A stretch of 56,381 bases of DNA from Rivihabitans pingtungensis (GTDB taxonomy: Bacteria > Pseudomonadota > Gammaproteobacteria > Burkholderiales > Aquaspirillaceae). Shown here one piece after another: positions 17,142-26,527 of the stretch (its first letter is position 1; each line of letters begins with the position of its first letter). Both the position numbers and the translations under genes were made by a program. The notes under the pieces are model-generated. The model was given only the letters and a program-made list of their open reading frames with translations, was not told the DNA's origin and ran no database searches. The stretch covers positions 118,431 to 174,811 of the forward strand of contig NZ_QJKI01000005.1 of assembly GCF_003201855.1 (NCBI RefSeq), given 5' to 3'.

Positions 17142-17254
17142 AGAGTCGCTAACAAAACCCAGCGAAGCGGCCCTGGCTAGGCGTGTGACCGCAGACAGTA
17201 CAAGCAGTACGGCAAGGTCACACAACAACGCCAGGGGGTTTTGTTAGCGGCTCT
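17142..17254. repeat. Dispersed palindromic repeat, copy 1
   Basis: This 113-bp element has terminal inverted arms (GCTAACAAAACCC / GGGTTTTGTTAGC) and nested inner arms CCTGGC/GCCAGG and GTGTGACC/GGTCACAC around a GTAC-AAGCA-GTAC core. Its last base is also the first base of the pilin-like gene's stop-codon complement, so it begins exactly at that gene's end. It is nearly identical to copies 5 and 6 except that the outer arms carry TAAC/GTTA instead of TCAC/GTGA. Confidence 0.93.
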
Positions 17255-17766
17255 TATTCGGATTTCGGCTCCGGCGAACGGCTCGGCTTGTACTGACACG
17301 GCGCCGGCAGTTGCTTATGCCAGCGCGGGTCCACATCGCTGGCGCACACCCAGCGCACATCGCCATCCTCTTCCAGCCAGCCCTTGAGCAGCAGGCGCTG
17401 GCCGTCCAGATGGCGGCCGGTGTCCTGCAATTGCACCGACACGGTCAGCAGCCGGTCCTGGGCGCTGGCCTGCCAGCTGCCGGGCACAAAGTGGCTGCCT
17501 GCCGGCGCTTCGCCCAATGTGGCCATGGCCAGGCTGGCCGGCCACGGTTGGCCGCGCTGTTCGCGGCCGAGTTTTTCTGCCGCAGGCTTGATGGCCTCCA
17601 GCTGGTTGTACGCCTCGGTGGCGCGCTCGCGCACCTGCACATCCAGCCACGACGACAAGGCCACCGCGCCCAGCGCGCCGGCTACCAGCAACACCATCAT
17701 CTGACCAATCAGGGTCAAGCCCTGTTGCGCCGGCGTTGCCCGCCGCGCCCTGAAAACCTGCTTCAT
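17254..17766 (-). CDS. Type IV pilin-like protein with atypical N terminus
   Basis: This 170-aa protein begins with a short basic leader and a prepilin-like site, QQG/LTLIGQMMVLLVAGALG, then one hydrophobic helix and a soluble domain with two cysteines near the end (WVCASDVDP, PCQYKP). The residue at +5 of the mature form is Gly, not the Glu nearly all type IV pilins use, so it may be a pseudopilin-like membrane protein rather than an assembled pilin. The ATG at 17766 has AGGAA 7 nt upstream. It is divergent from bioA and alone. Confidence 0.65.
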   Translation of the reverse strand: MKQVFRARRATPAQQGLTLIGQMMVLLVAGALGAVALSSWLDVQVRERATEAYNQLEAIKPAAEKLGREQRGQPWPASLAMATLGEAPAGSHFVPGSWQASAQDRLLTVSVQLQDTGRHLDGQRLLLKGWLEEDGDVRWVCASDVDPRWHKQLPAPCQYKPSRSPEPKSE

Positions 17767-17802
17767 GCCACTTTCCTGAAATAAATCGCCCACCGCGCAG
17801 GT

Positions 17803-17831
17803 TTGCCTGCCGCCGCCGGACTGCTTAGACT
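17803..17831 (+). promoter_or_regulatory. Candidate bioA promoter
   Basis: TTGCCT (17803-17808) and TAGACT (17826-17831) are spaced by 17 nt, 30 nt before the bioA ATG, in the gap shared with the divergent pilin-like gene. No clear biotin operator palindrome was found. Confidence 0.5.
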
Positions 17832-17861
17832 GCCTGTTTTACGTTCTGCCCCGGATTTGTC

Positions 17862-19214
17862 ATGCCCAGCACTGATTGGCTCAGCCGCAGCACCCGCGCC
17901 GTCTGGCACCCCTGCACGCAAATGCAGCGCCACGAAACCTTTCCGCTGATTCCCATCGCCCGTGGCGAAGGGGTGTGGCTGATCGACTTTGACGGCAAGC
18001 GTTATCTGGACGCAGTCAGCTCGTGGTGGGTCAATCTGTTTGGCCACGCCAACCCGCGCATCAACGCCGCGCTGATCGACCAGCTGGGCCGGCTGGAGCA
18101 TGTGATGCTGGCCGGCTTTACCCACCAGCCGGTGGTGGAGTTGTCCGAGCGGCTGGCCGCCCTGTCCGGGCTGGGCCATGCATTTTACGGCTCGGACGGC
18201 GCCAGCGCGACGGAAATCGCGCTGAAAATGAGTTTTCAGTACTGGCAGCAAAGCGGCGCCCCACAAAAAAGCCGCTTTATCCATCTGGAACACAGCTACC
18301 ACGGCGAAACCCTGGGCGCGCTGGCGGTCACCGACGTGCCACTGTTCCGCCAGACCTATGCCCCACTGCTGAACGCCGCGCTGACCGCGCCCAGCCCCGA
18401 TGCGCGGCTGGCCGGCCCCGGCGAAACCGCCGAAACCGTCGCCCGCCGCGCCGCCGCCGGGCTGGAAGCGCTATTGCAGCAACACGCTGGCGAGGTGGCG
18501 GCGCTGATTATCGAGCCGCTGGTGCAAGGCGCCGCCGGCATGGCCATGCACCATCCGCTGTACCTGGCCGAGGCGCGCCGGCTGTGCAGCCAATATGGCG
18601 CGCACCTGATCGCTGACGAAATCGCCGTCGGCTTTGGCCGCACCGGCACGCTGTTCGCCTGCGAGCAGGCCGGCGTGCGCCCGGACTTTTTGTGTTTGTC
18701 CAAGGGCATCACCGGCGGCTACCTGCCGCTGTCCTGCGTGCTGACCACCGATGAGGTGTATGCGGCGTTTTACCACCCGGACATCCGTCGCGGCTTCTTG
18801 CATTCGCACAGCTACACCGGCAATGCGCTGGCCTGCCGCGCCGCGCTGGCGGTGCTGGACATCTTTGCCGAAGACGACGTGCTGGCGCAAAACCGCGCCA
18901 AGGCCGCCGCCTTTGCCCCGCTGCTCGCACCGCTGCAAGCGCACCCGGCGGTGCGTCACTTCCGCCAGCAGGGCATGATCTGGGCGTTTGACGTGGCCAC
19001 CACGCGCAGCGACTTTGCCCTGGCGTTTTTCAGCGCCATGCTGGAGCAAGGCTGCTTGCTGCGCCCGATTGGCCAGACGGTGTATTTCATGCCGCCGTAT
19101 GTGATTGAGGCAGAACAGATGGCACAACTGGTGAACGCCACCTTGCGCACACTGGATGCGCTGGTGGGCGATGGCGACGCTCAGGCAGGCGAACAAGAGC
19201 CAGCTGTGCCGTGA
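17862..19214 (+). CDS. bioA: Adenosylmethionine-8-amino-7-oxononanoate aminotransferase
   Basis: This 450-aa PLP enzyme converts KAPA to DAPA in biotin synthesis with SAM as the amino donor. The start VWHPCTQM, the SSWWVNLFGHANPRIN segment, FYGSDGASATEIALK (phosphate-binding loop), HSYHGETLG, IADEIAVGFGRTG (Asp for the pyridine nitrogen) and LSKGITGGYLPLS (Schiff-base lysine) all fit BioA rather than other class III transaminases. No other bio gene is adjacent, so the pathway is dispersed. Confidence 0.96.
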   Translation: MPSTDWLSRSTRAVWHPCTQMQRHETFPLIPIARGEGVWLIDFDGKRYLDAVSSWWVNLFGHANPRINAALIDQLGRLEHVMLAGFTHQPVVELSERLAALSGLGHAFYGSDGASATEIALKMSFQYWQQSGAPQKSRFIHLEHSYHGETLGALAVTDVPLFRQTYAPLLNAALTAPSPDARLAGPGETAETVARRAAAGLEALLQQHAGEVAALIIEPLVQGAAGMAMHHPLYLAEARRLCSQYGAHLIADEIAVGFGRTGTLFACEQAGVRPDFLCLSKGITGGYLPLSCVLTTDEVYAAFYHPDIRRGFLHSHSYTGNALACRAALAVLDIFAEDDVLAQNRAKAAAFAPLLAPLQAHPAVRHFRQQGMIWAFDVATTRSDFALAFFSAMLEQGCLLRPIGQTVYFMPPYVIEAEQMAQLVNATLRTLDALVGDGDAQAGEQEPAVP

Positions 19215-19274
19215 GCCGCGCCCGGCACGGTTAATCCATCAAACATGGACGCGCCGTCCACCCCAAAGGCGGGG

Positions 19275-19748
19275 CTAAGACTGGCCGTCGGGCGGAGGTG
19301 GGGTGTCCTGGCGCAAATCTGCGTCAAACGCCGCTTCCAGCCGCCAGGTGGCCAGGGAAATTTCCTTGAGAAAACACACCAGGCTGGCAATCAGCGACAG
19401 CATGCCGCAGACAAACAGCGCAGCAATCAGCGGCGACAGCTCGCTGCCCAACTCCACACCAATGAACAGCAAGGAAATCACCACACAAATCAGTAAAGCG
19501 CACAGTGTGCTGTAGCGAATGGCAAAGTGAATCAGCCGCGAACGCCGTTGCAGCAGCGCCATCTCGGCCCGATGCGGGATGATCTGTTCAGCCGGCAGGC
19601 TGCGCAACTGGCGATAGCGATCGACAATCCGCCCCAGCCGGTTGACCAGCACGCCCAGCAGTGAACCAACCCCGGTCAGCAAAAACACCGGGGCAACGGA
19701 TTGTTGAATGGCGTGAGCCAGGGTAGGGATGGCAGAGGTCAGCTCCAT
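19275..19748 (-). CDS. DUF2721 family membrane protein
   Basis: This 157-aa integral membrane protein has an N-terminal hydrophobic helix (APVFLLTGVGSLLGVLVNRL), the family stretch RIVDRYRQLRSL, then two adjacent helices (LCALLICVVISLLFIGVEL and LIAALFVCGMLSLIASLVCF) and a charged tail ending LRQDTPPPPDGQS. GGAG lies 5 nt before the ATG. The function is unknown. It is convergent with bioA and divergent from proB. Confidence 0.88.
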   Translation of the reverse strand: MELTSAIPTLAHAIQQSVAPVFLLTGVGSLLGVLVNRLGRIVDRYRQLRSLPAEQIIPHRAEMALLQRRSRLIHFAIRYSTLCALLICVVISLLFIGVELGSELSPLIAALFVCGMLSLIASLVCFLKEISLATWRLEAAFDADLRQDTPPPPDGQS

Positions 19749-19888
19749 GCAAGCTCCGTGGCGCAGGGCGCCATCATGACAGCGCAAAAGCATAGCGGGC
19801 GCGGCGTTGGCAAACAAGCGCCGAAAACGGCCATCCCCGTCAGCACACGCGGCGCGCGCAAGCCTCCCCTCAGCCTGCGCCAGCTTTG

Positions 19889-19894
19889 TATAAT
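19889..19894 (+). promoter_or_regulatory. Consensus -10 element before proB
   Basis: A perfect TATAAT lies 29 nt upstream of the proB ATG. The bases at the -35 distance are not a good match, so activator help or a weak -35 is likely. Confidence 0.45.
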
Positions 19895-19923
19895 GGCGCA
19901 CCGCAATTTTCAGGAATGGCCTT

Positions 19924-21042
19924 ATGCAGTCCGTCATCCACGCCAGCCAGCGCATTGTCGTCAAGGTCGGCTCCAGTCTGGTCACCAACGATGGCAAGGG
20001 CCTGGACCACGCCGCGCTGTCGCGCTGGGCCAGCGAAATCGCCGACCTGACCCGCCGGGGCAAGCAAGTGGTGCTGGTGTCGTCCGGCGCGATTGCCGAA
20101 GGACTGCAACGGCTGGGCTGGGCGACCCGACCCAAGGCGGTGCACGAATTGCAAGCCGCCGCCGCCGTTGGCCAGATGGGGCTGGTGCAGGCGTATGAAA
20201 CCGCGTTTCGCGCCGAAGGCCTGAAAACCGCCCAGGTGCTGCTCACCCACGAAGACCTGGCCGACCGCACCCGCTATCTGAACGCCCGCTCGACGCTGAT
20301 CACCCTGCTCAAGCTGAATGTGGTGCCGATCATCAACGAAAACGACACGGTGGCCACCAGCGAAATCCGCTTTGGCGACAACGACACCCTGGGCGCACTC
20401 GTCACCAATTTGATTGAAGCCGACGCGCTGATCATCCTTACCGACCAGCAAGGCTTGTACACCGCCGATCCGCGCAAGCACGCCGACGCCGAGTTTGTGC
20501 ACGAGGCGCAGGCGGGCGACCCGCGTCTGGAAGACATGGCCGGCGGCGCCGGCAGCTCAGTGGGCACGGGCGGCATGATCACCAAGATCATCGCCGCCAA
20601 GCGCGCCGCGCGCAGCGGCGCCGCCACGGTGATTGCCTGCGGGCGCGAAGCCAATGTGCTGTCGCGGCTGGCTGACGGCGAGGCGATTGGCACCCAGCTG
20701 ATTGCCGCCGACACCCCGCTGCTGGCGCGCAAACAATGGCTGGCCGATCATCTGCAACTGGCCGGCCGCCTGGTGCTGGACGAAGGCGCCGCCCATGCCG
20801 TCGTGCACAAAGGCACCAGCCTGCTGCCGATTGGCGTGGTGGCGGTGGAAGGAGAGTTCCTGCGCGGCGAAGCGCTGGCCTGCGTCGATCCGCAAGGCCA
20901 CGAAGTGGCGCGCGGGCTGGTCAACTACAGCTCGGACGAAACCCGGCTGATCATGCGCCACGCCACCCGTGAGATCGAATCCATTCTGGGCTATATGGGC
21001 GAACCGGAGCTGATTCACCGGGATAATATGGTCAGCGTGTAG
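19924..21042 (+). CDS. proB: Glutamate 5-kinase
   Basis: This 372-aa enzyme catalyses the first step of proline synthesis, phosphorylating glutamate, and is normally inhibited by proline. The amino-acid kinase domain shows [43 protein letters not shown] and [15 protein letters not shown]-terminal PUA domain (about 275-360) is present, as in the long form of ProB. The AGGA site is 8 nt before the ATG. It is followed at once by palindromic repeat copy 2. proA is not adjacent. Confidence 0.97.
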   Translation: MQSVIHASQRIVVKVGSSLVTNDGKGLDHAALSRWASEIADLTRRGKQVVLVSSGAIAEGLQRLGWATRPKAVHELQAAAAVGQMGLVQAYETAFRAEGLKTAQVLLTHEDLADRTRYLNARSTLITLLKLNVVPIINENDTVATSEIRFGDNDTLGALVTNLIEADALIILTDQQGLYTADPRKHADAEFVHEAQAGDPRLEDMAGGAGSSVGTGGMITKIIAAKRAARSGAATVIACGREANVLSRLADGEAIGTQLIAADTPLLARKQWLADHLQLAGRLVLDEGAAHAVVHKGTSLLPIGVVAVEGEFLRGEALACVDPQGHEVARGLVNYSSDETRLIMRHATREIESILGYMGEPELIHRDNMVSV

Positions 21043-21053
21043 CAGCGCTTAAC

Positions 21054-21148
21054 GTCGCTCACAAAACTCAGCGCGGAGGTCCTGGCCAGGCGCGTGGCCG
21101 CAGACAGCGCCAGCAGCCTCACCACGCCATAAGAGTTTTGTGAGCGAC
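21054..21148. repeat. Dispersed palindromic repeat, copy 2
   Basis: This 95-bp copy has perfect 16-bp ends, GTCGCTCACAAAACTC and its reverse complement. The arms carry ACTC/GAGT where other copies have ACCC/GGGT, so both sides changed together. Inner arms GGCGCGTGG and CCACGCC remain. It lies 12 nt after the proB stop and before the convergent DUF1016 gene. Confidence 0.9.
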
Positions 21149-21172
21149 ACTCAGGAGCACCGCGTTTATCCC

Positions 21173-22225
21173 TTACCCGGCGTCCTCGTCCAAGCCAACA
21201 GCCAACTCGGCCTGCAATGCTTCAATGCTTGGCAATTGATCGCGCAGCGCCTCTGGCAGCGTATGTGACAGCGCATAAGTGGCCAGACCCAAAGGCTTTT
21301 GGATATCGGATAAGGCATATTCCGCCACCAGCCTATCCTTGCTCTTGCACAACAAAAGCCCGATGGTGGGCGCATCCTGTTCACCGCGTAGCTGCTGGTC
21401 TACGGCCTTCAAATAAAAATTGAGCTTACCGGCAAACTCTGGCTCAAAATCCACGGTTTTCAGCTCAACCACCACATAGCAATGCAAACGGGCGTGATAG
21501 AACAGCAGATCGAGAAAAAACTCACGCTCGCCCACTTGCAGCGGCACTTGCCGGCCCATGTAAGCAAAGCCAGCGCCCAGCTCCAACAGAAATTGCGTGA
21601 TATGGTCAATCAGCGCCCGCTCCAGCTCGCGCTCGGTATGCTCTGGCGTCAGCGAGAGAAAGTCGAACAGATACGGGTCTTTCAGCAACTGTGTCGCCAA
21701 ATCTGACTGCGACGGCGGCAAGGTCTGGGCAAAGTTGGTGATAGCCTGTCCTTCACGCTGCCACAAGCCGCTTTCGATCTGGTGAGTCAACACTGCGCGA
21801 CTCCAGCCATGCGCCTGGGTTTGCTGCACGTAGTACCAGGCTTCAGCGTGGCTGCGACACTTACTCACGACAGTCACGTGATGCCACCACGGAATGGCGA
21901 ATAATTGCGAAGCAGGCTGCTTCGCAATTGACGGGGCATGGCTCCAAAAGCTGTGCCAGCGCCGAATGTGCTCCAGATTGCGCTTGGAAAACCCTTTCAC
22001 ACCAGGAAAAGCCTGCATCAAATCACGGCTCAGTTTTTCCAGAAAACCACTGCCCCAGGCATGATGCGCCTGCTTGGCGACAATCTCGGCGCCCAACTCC
22101 CAGTAAAACTGCAACAATGCCGTGTTCACCGACACTGCCGCCTTGAGCTGCACGCGCCGAAAGCGGGTTTTCAGATCAGCCAGCCAGCTTCGATAATCCG
22201 GTGACGCCGAAATATCCAGATCCAT
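21173..22225 (-). CDS. DUF1016 / YhcG-type PD-(D/E)XK nuclease
   Basis: This 350-aa protein has the YhcG N-terminal helical domain (about 1-170, SVNTALLQFYWELGAEIV and GFSKRNLEHIRRWHSFW) and a C-terminal PD-(D/E)XK nuclease domain (EREFFLDLLFYHARLHCYVV then ELK as the catalytic end). Such proteins are linked to DNA repair or defence and often travel in restriction loci, but no methylase or partner lies next to it. The ATG at 22225 is preferred because the family's N terminus starts there; upstream codons would run into the moaC end. It lies beside repeat copy 2. Confidence 0.88.
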   Translation of the reverse strand: MDLDISASPDYRSWLADLKTRFRRVQLKAAVSVNTALLQFYWELGAEIVAKQAHHAWGSGFLEKLSRDLMQAFPGVKGFSKRNLEHIRRWHSFWSHAPSIAKQPASQLFAIPWWHHVTVVSKCRSHAEAWYYVQQTQAHGWSRAVLTHQIESGLWQREGQAITNFAQTLPPSQSDLATQLLKDPYLFDFLSLTPEHTERELERALIDHITQFLLELGAGFAYMGRQVPLQVGEREFFLDLLFYHARLHCYVVVELKTVDFEPEFAGKLNFYLKAVDQQLRGEQDAPTIGLLLCKSKDRLVAEYALSDIQKPLGLATYALSHTLPEALRDQLPSIEALQAELAVGLDEDAG

Positions 22226-22268
22226 GCTGCGCGCCTCTCCATGCGCTGTTAAACCATTGCCGATTCGT

Positions 22269-22745
22269 TTACTCCGCCCGCCACAGCCCCGACTTGCCGC
22301 CTTGTTTTTCCAGCAGGCGCACTTCACCGATCACCATGCCGCGATCCACCGCCTTGCACATATCGTAGATGGTCAGCAGGCCGATTTGCACGGCGGTCAG
22401 CGCTTCCATTTCCACGCCGGTTTTGCCAACGGTTTCGGCGGTCACCTGGCAGGTGATGGCGCTGGCGGCGGCGTCCAGCTGAAATTCGACATCGACATGG
22501 CTCAGCGCCAGCGGGTGACACAGCGGAATCAGCGTGCTGGTGTGTTTGCTGGCCATGATGGCGGCGACGCGGGCAATGCCCAGCACGTCGCCTTTTTTGT
22601 GGCTGCCGCTTTGCACCAGAGCAAAGGTGTCCGGCTGCATGCGGATCACGCCGCTGGCGATGGCGCGGCGGTGGGTGTCGGCTTTGTCGCCGACATCGAC
22701 CATATGCGCCTGGCCGTCGGCGTTGAAGTGAGTCAGTGCCGACAT
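22269..22745 (-). CDS. moaC: Cyclic pyranopterin monophosphate synthase MoaC
   Basis: This 158-aa enzyme completes the first stage of molybdenum cofactor synthesis. The family motifs [57 protein letters not shown] and [11 protein letters not shown] are all present. The ATG at 22745 has AAGGAG 5 nt upstream; an earlier in-frame TTG has none. It is transcribed in the same direction as the dcw cluster, 65 nt after lpxC, with a GC-rich hairpin between. Confidence 0.97.
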   Translation of the reverse strand: MSALTHFNADGQAHMVDVGDKADTHRRAIASGVIRMQPDTFALVQSGSHKKGDVLGIARVAAIMASKHTSTLIPLCHPLALSHVDVEFQLDAAASAITCQVTAETVGKTGVEMEALTAVQIGLLTIYDMCKAVDRGMVIGEVRLLEKQGGKSGLWRAE

Positions 22746-22768
22746 GGGCGCTCCTTGCAATCAATCAG

Positions 22769-22792
22769 GCCGCCGGCAAAGACGCCGGCGGC
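22769..22792. terminator. GC-rich hairpin between lpxC and moaC
   Basis: A perfect 9-bp stem GCCGCCGGC/GCCGGCGGC with a 6-nt loop sits in the 65-nt gap. No T-run follows on either strand, so it may stabilise the dcw mRNA 3' end or weaken read-through rather than terminate fully. Confidence 0.5.
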
Positions 22793-22810
22793 AAACAGGG
22801 GGAAATCCGC

Positions 22811-23725
22811 TCAGGCGGCTTGGGGCAGGCGATGGAAGCTGGACGGCGCGTCGCTGGGGCGGCGGAAGGTGGCGTATTCCCAGGCGTCCGGCCGCGCCTG
22901 CAATTCGCGCAGCAGCTTGTTGTTCATGGCGTGGCCAGACTTGAAGCCGGAAAAAGCGGCAATCAGCGGGTGGCCAATCATGTACAGGTCGCCGATGGCG
23001 TCGAGAATCTTGTGGCGGACAAATTCGTTGTTAAAGCGCAGGCCGTCTTTGTTCAGCACCGAGTCGTCGTCGATCACGATGGCGTTGTCCAGATTGCCGC
23101 CCAGGCCCAGGCCGTTCATGCGCATGTATTCAACTTCGTGCATAAAGCCAAAGGTGCGCGCGCGGCTGACTTCGTCGATATACGATTGCGCGGCAAAGTC
23201 GATGGTCAGGTGTTGCGGGGTGCGGCGAAACACCGGGTGATTGAATTCGATTTCCAGGCTGACGGTAAAGCCGTCATACGGGGTGAGCTTCACCCATTTG
23301 TCGCCTTCCACCACTTCCAGCGGCTTGAGCACGCGAATATAGCGCTTGAGCGCGGTTTGCTCGCTGATGCCGGCGCTGTCCAGCAGATAGATAAACGGCG
23401 CGGCGCTGCCGTCCATGATCGGCGTTTCCGGGCCGGTCATTTCTACAATCAGGTTGTCGATGCCCAGGCCGGCCAGGGCGCTCATCAGGTGCTCGACGGT
23501 GGCCACGCGCACGCCGTTTGGGTCCACCAGGGTGGACGACAGACGGGTGTCGTTGACCAGCGCAGGTTCGGCGCGCAATTCAACCGGCGGGGTGAGGTCG
23601 GTGCGACGAAAGATGATGCCGGTGTCGGGCGGGGCGGGGCGCAGGGTGAGTTTCACCCGTTCGCCGGAATGCAGGCCGACGCCGCTGGCGGAGATGGTTT
23701 GGCTGAGTGTGCGCTGGTGAATCAT
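22811..23725 (-). CDS. lpxC: UDP-3-O-acyl-N-acetylglucosamine deacetylase
   Basis: This 304-aa zinc enzyme carries out the committed step of lipid A synthesis. Seen are [18 protein letters not shown] at the N terminus, the zinc histidine region [18 protein letters not shown], and the C-terminal zinc/base motif [15 protein letters not shown]. It is the last gene of the dcw region, about 256 nt after ftsZ, as in gamma- and betaproteobacteria. Its stability is usually controlled by FtsH, which the sequence cannot show. Confidence 0.97.
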   Translation of the reverse strand: MIHQRTLSQTISASGVGLHSGERVKLTLRPAPPDTGIIFRRTDLTPPVELRAEPALVNDTRLSSTLVDPNGVRVATVEHLMSALAGLGIDNLIVEMTGPETPIMDGSAAPFIYLLDSAGISEQTALKRYIRVLKPLEVVEGDKWVKLTPYDGFTVSLEIEFNHPVFRRTPQHLTIDFAAQSYIDEVSRARTFGFMHEVEYMRMNGLGLGGNLDNAIVIDDDSVLNKDGLRFNNEFVRHKILDAIGDLYMIGHPLIAAFSGFKSGHAMNNKLLRELQARPDAWEYATFRRPSDAPSSFHRLPQAA

Positions 23726-23849
23726 GCCGGGTCCCTTCTGGCGACAGGGGGCGAAACGATGTGATGAAGTCTAACACAGCCGAATTGACCGGCTGATTGA
23801 TTGTCTTGCCGACTCTGATAGCCCAGCACTATCAAAGTTCCGAAGGCAA

Positions 23850-23883
23850 TAAAAATCCGCGCCTGCCCGCGAAAGGCGGGCAG
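23850..23883 (-). terminator. Intrinsic terminator after ftsZ
   Basis: A perfect 8-bp stem CTGCCCGC/GCGGGCAG with a 5-nt loop is followed on the minus strand by a GC-rich base and a short T-run (ATTTTTA). It lies about 100 nt after the ftsZ stop. A second small hairpin (TGCGTTG/CAACGCA) is at about 23889-23908. Confidence 0.65.
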
Positions 23884-23981
23884 CCGTCATGCGTTGTCGA
23901 GGCAACGCACCAAGCGGACAGGCGCGAAACCGGGGCGTGTTCGCGCGGCGCAGCCTACGCCGCACGCACACACAGTCAGCT

Positions 23982-25181
23982 TCAATCAGCCTGGCGGCGC
24001 AGGAAAGCCGGAATATCGAACGAATCGCCCACCGAGGGATTAGAGAAATCCACCTGCTGCGGCGCGCCACGGCCCGAACGGGCGCGGAACACGCTGGGTT
24101 TGTCGAAATCCGGCTGCTGGAAGTCCGGCACTTCCATGGTGGTGCCATCGGTGCCATTCTTCACCACTTTCAGTTGCTCGCGACGTTCTTCGCGTGCAGG
24201 TTTCTTGCCGCCGCCCAGCCCGGTGGCGATCAAGGTCACACGGATTTCGTCTTCCGACATGCCGTCTACTTCAGCGGTGCCGAATTTCACTTCGGCGTCG
24301 GCGTGGGCGTAGTTGCGGATGATTTCCATGATTTCATGGTATTCACGCAGCAGCAGGCAGCCCGGGGCGGTAGAGATGTTCACCAGCACGCCGCGTGCGC
24401 CGTCCAGGCTGATGTCGTCCAACAGCGGGCTGGCAACGGCCTCTTCAGCGGCAATGCGCGAGCGATCCAGGCCGGAAGCCACGGCCGAGCCCATCATCGC
24501 CATGCCCATCTGGCCCATCACGTTCTTGACGTCGGCAAAGTCAACGTTGATGAAGCCCGGGCAGGTAATCACTTCAGCGATGCCGGCCACGGCACCGCGC
24601 AGCACATCATCAGCGGCGCGGAAGGCCTGGCGCATGGTCACATCCGAGCCCAGCACTTGCAGCAGCTTCTCGTTGGGGATGACGATCAGCGAATCGACGT
24701 ATTTTTTCAGTTCTTCGATGCCTGCGCCGGCCACTTGGTGGCGACGGCCTTCGTGCGAGAACGGGCGGGTGACCACGCCAACGGTCAGAATGCCCATTTC
24801 CTTGGCGATTTCGGCAATCACCGGCGCAGCGCCGGTGCCGGTGCCGCCGCCCATGCCGGTGGCGATGAACACCATATTGGCGCCGCGCAGCACTTCAGCG
24901 ATGCGGTCGCGGTCTTCGATGGCGGCGCTGCGGCCGACATCCGGGTTGGCGCCTGCGCCCAGGCCCTTGGTCAGGGTCTGGCCGATTTGAATCTGCACCG
25001 GCGCACGATTGCGGCGCAAGGCCTGGGCGTCGGTATTGGCGGCGATGAATTCAACGCCCTTGACCTGGCTTTCGATCATGTTATCGACGGCATTGCAGCC
25101 ACCACCCCCGACGCCAATCACCTTGATGACGGCTTCGGGTGCGATTTCCTGCACCATCTCAAAGACCATGTTGGAAGACAT
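23982..25181 (-). CDS. ftsZ: Cell division protein FtsZ
   Basis: This 399-aa tubulin-like GTPase forms the Z ring. The N terminus contains VIGVGGGGCNAVDNM, the signature GGGTGTGAAPVIAEIAKE is intact, and the C-terminal peptide DIPAFLRRQ that binds FtsA/ZipA is conserved after a variable linker. The ATG is preceded by GAGGAGAG. It follows ftsA by 78 nt, a gap rich in A/T that could carry an extra promoter, but no strong hexamer pair was found there. Confidence 0.98.
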   Translation of the reverse strand: MSSNMVFEMVQEIAPEAVIKVIGVGGGGCNAVDNMIESQVKGVEFIAANTDAQALRRNRAPVQIQIGQTLTKGLGAGANPDVGRSAAIEDRDRIAEVLRGANMVFIATGMGGGTGTGAAPVIAEIAKEMGILTVGVVTRPFSHEGRRHQVAGAGIEELKKYVDSLIVIPNEKLLQVLGSDVTMRQAFRAADDVLRGAVAGIAEVITCPGFINVDFADVKNVMGQMGMAMMGSAVASGLDRSRIAAEEAVASPLLDDISLDGARGVLVNISTAPGCLLLREYHEIMEIIRNYAHADAEVKFGTAEVDGMSEDEIRVTLIATGLGGGKKPAREERREQLKVVKNGTDGTTMEVPDFQQPDFDKPSVFRARSGRGAPQQVDFSNPSVGDSFDIPAFLRRQAD

Positions 25182-25259
25182 GACGGTTCTCTCCTCGAAA
25201 AACTGCGTTGACGACTGCCCTATAAAACAAAAAATGTCGCTACAACGATAATGCGTGCG

Positions 25260-26501
25260 TCAGAAATTCCCGGCGAACCAGGCTTTCATCCGCGAGAACA
25301 GGCCACCCACCGAGGCGGTTTCGGGTTTTGGACCTGCGGTTTTTTGCAACTGATCCTTGCCGATCAGCAACAAGCCGATCGACGTGGAAAAGCGGGGATC
25401 CTTCACCGCTTCGGCCAGCCCGCCGAAGTATTTGGGTACCCCCACCCGGACCGGCATGTGGAATACTTCTTCCGCCAGTTCCACCATGCCGGGCATTTTG
25501 GCTGCCCCACCGGTCAATACGATGCCGGAGGACAGCACATCTTCAAAACCGGTGCGGCGCAGTTCCTGTTGAATCAATTGGAACAATTCTTCCACACGCG
25601 GCTCGATCACTTCTGCCAGGGTGGCGCGCGACAGCTGGCGCGGCCCGCGCTCACCCACGCCGGGCACGTCAATCATATCTGCCGGATCCGCCAGTTGCAT
25701 CAACGCGCAACCGTGAACCAGCTTGATATCTTCGGCCTCTTTGGTTGGCGTACGCAAAGCCATGGCAATGTCATTGGTAATCTGATCCCCGGCAATCGGA
25801 ATCACCGCCGTGTGGCGAATCGCCCCACGGGTGTACACGGCAATATCGGTGGTGCCGCCGCCGATGTCGATCAGGCACACGCCCAGATCGCGCTCATCGT
25901 CAGTCAACACCGCCGTGGCCGATGCCAGTGGCTGAAGGATCAGATCGGCGACGTCCAGATTGCAACGTCGCACACACTTCAAAATATTTTGCGCGGCGCT
26001 GACCGCCCCGGTGACGATGTGCACCCGGGTTTCCAGGCGCACGCCACTCATGCCCAGCGGTTCGCGCACGTCTTCCTGACCGTCAATGGAAAACTCCTGG
26101 GTCAGGATGTGCAGCACTTGGTGATCCGGCGGTGTGGTCACCGCCCGCGCCGTCTCGATCACCCGATCAATATCAGCCTGGGTGACTTCACGCTCACGAA
26201 TCGCCACCATGCCGTGAGAATTTACGCTTTTAATATGGCTGCCGGCAATCCCGGTAAATACTTGGTGAATGGTGCAGTCAGCCATCAGCTCGGCTTCTTC
26301 CACTGCACGCTGAATGGCTTGCACGGTGGATTCGATATTCACCACCATGCCCTTTTTCAGGCCACGCGACGATGTCTGACCCATGCCGATGATGTTCAGC
26401 GCGCCATCCTCGAGCACCTCGGCCACGGCGGCAACAATCTTGGACGTGCCCACATCCAGCCCGACCAGCAGGTTTTTAGGTTCTCTCGGTTTGCTCACCA
26501 C
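25260..26501 (-). CDS. ftsA: Cell division protein FtsA
   Basis: This 413-aa actin-like ATPase tethers FtsZ to the membrane. Motifs are LVGLDVGTSKIVA (phosphate 1), CLIDIGGGTTDIAVY (phosphate 2) and GIVLTGGAAKMPGM (adenosine). The 1C domain lies at about 85-165. The last residues GGLFSRMKAWFAGNF form the amphipathic membrane-targeting helix. It lies 26 nt after ftsQ and before ftsZ. Confidence 0.98.
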   Translation of the reverse strand: MVSKPREPKNLLVGLDVGTSKIVAAVAEVLEDGALNIIGMGQTSSRGLKKGMVVNIESTVQAIQRAVEEAELMADCTIHQVFTGIAGSHIKSVNSHGMVAIREREVTQADIDRVIETARAVTTPPDHQVLHILTQEFSIDGQEDVREPLGMSGVRLETRVHIVTGAVSAAQNILKCVRRCNLDVADLILQPLASATAVLTDDERDLGVCLIDIGGGTTDIAVYTRGAIRHTAVIPIAGDQITNDIAMALRTPTKEAEDIKLVHGCALMQLADPADMIDVPGVGERGPRQLSRATLAEVIEPRVEELFQLIQQELRRTGFEDVLSSGIVLTGGAAKMPGMVELAEEVFHMPVRVGVPKYFGGLAEAVKDPRFSTSIGLLLIGKDQLQKTAGPKPETASVGGLFSRMKAWFAGNF

Positions 26502-26527
26502 GTGCTCCGTTAAGCTTTCGTATTCAT

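Noticed and set aside
17142..17254. Palindromic repeats as protein-coding (short frames with leucine-rich products run through each copy)
   Set aside because: The frames follow from the repeat's composition, are not the same length among copies and are broken by the arm changes; structure, not coding, is conserved.
25182..25259. ftsZ-specific promoter in the ftsA-ftsZ gap
   Set aside because: The gap is AT-rich, but no pair of hexamers at proper spacing was convincing.
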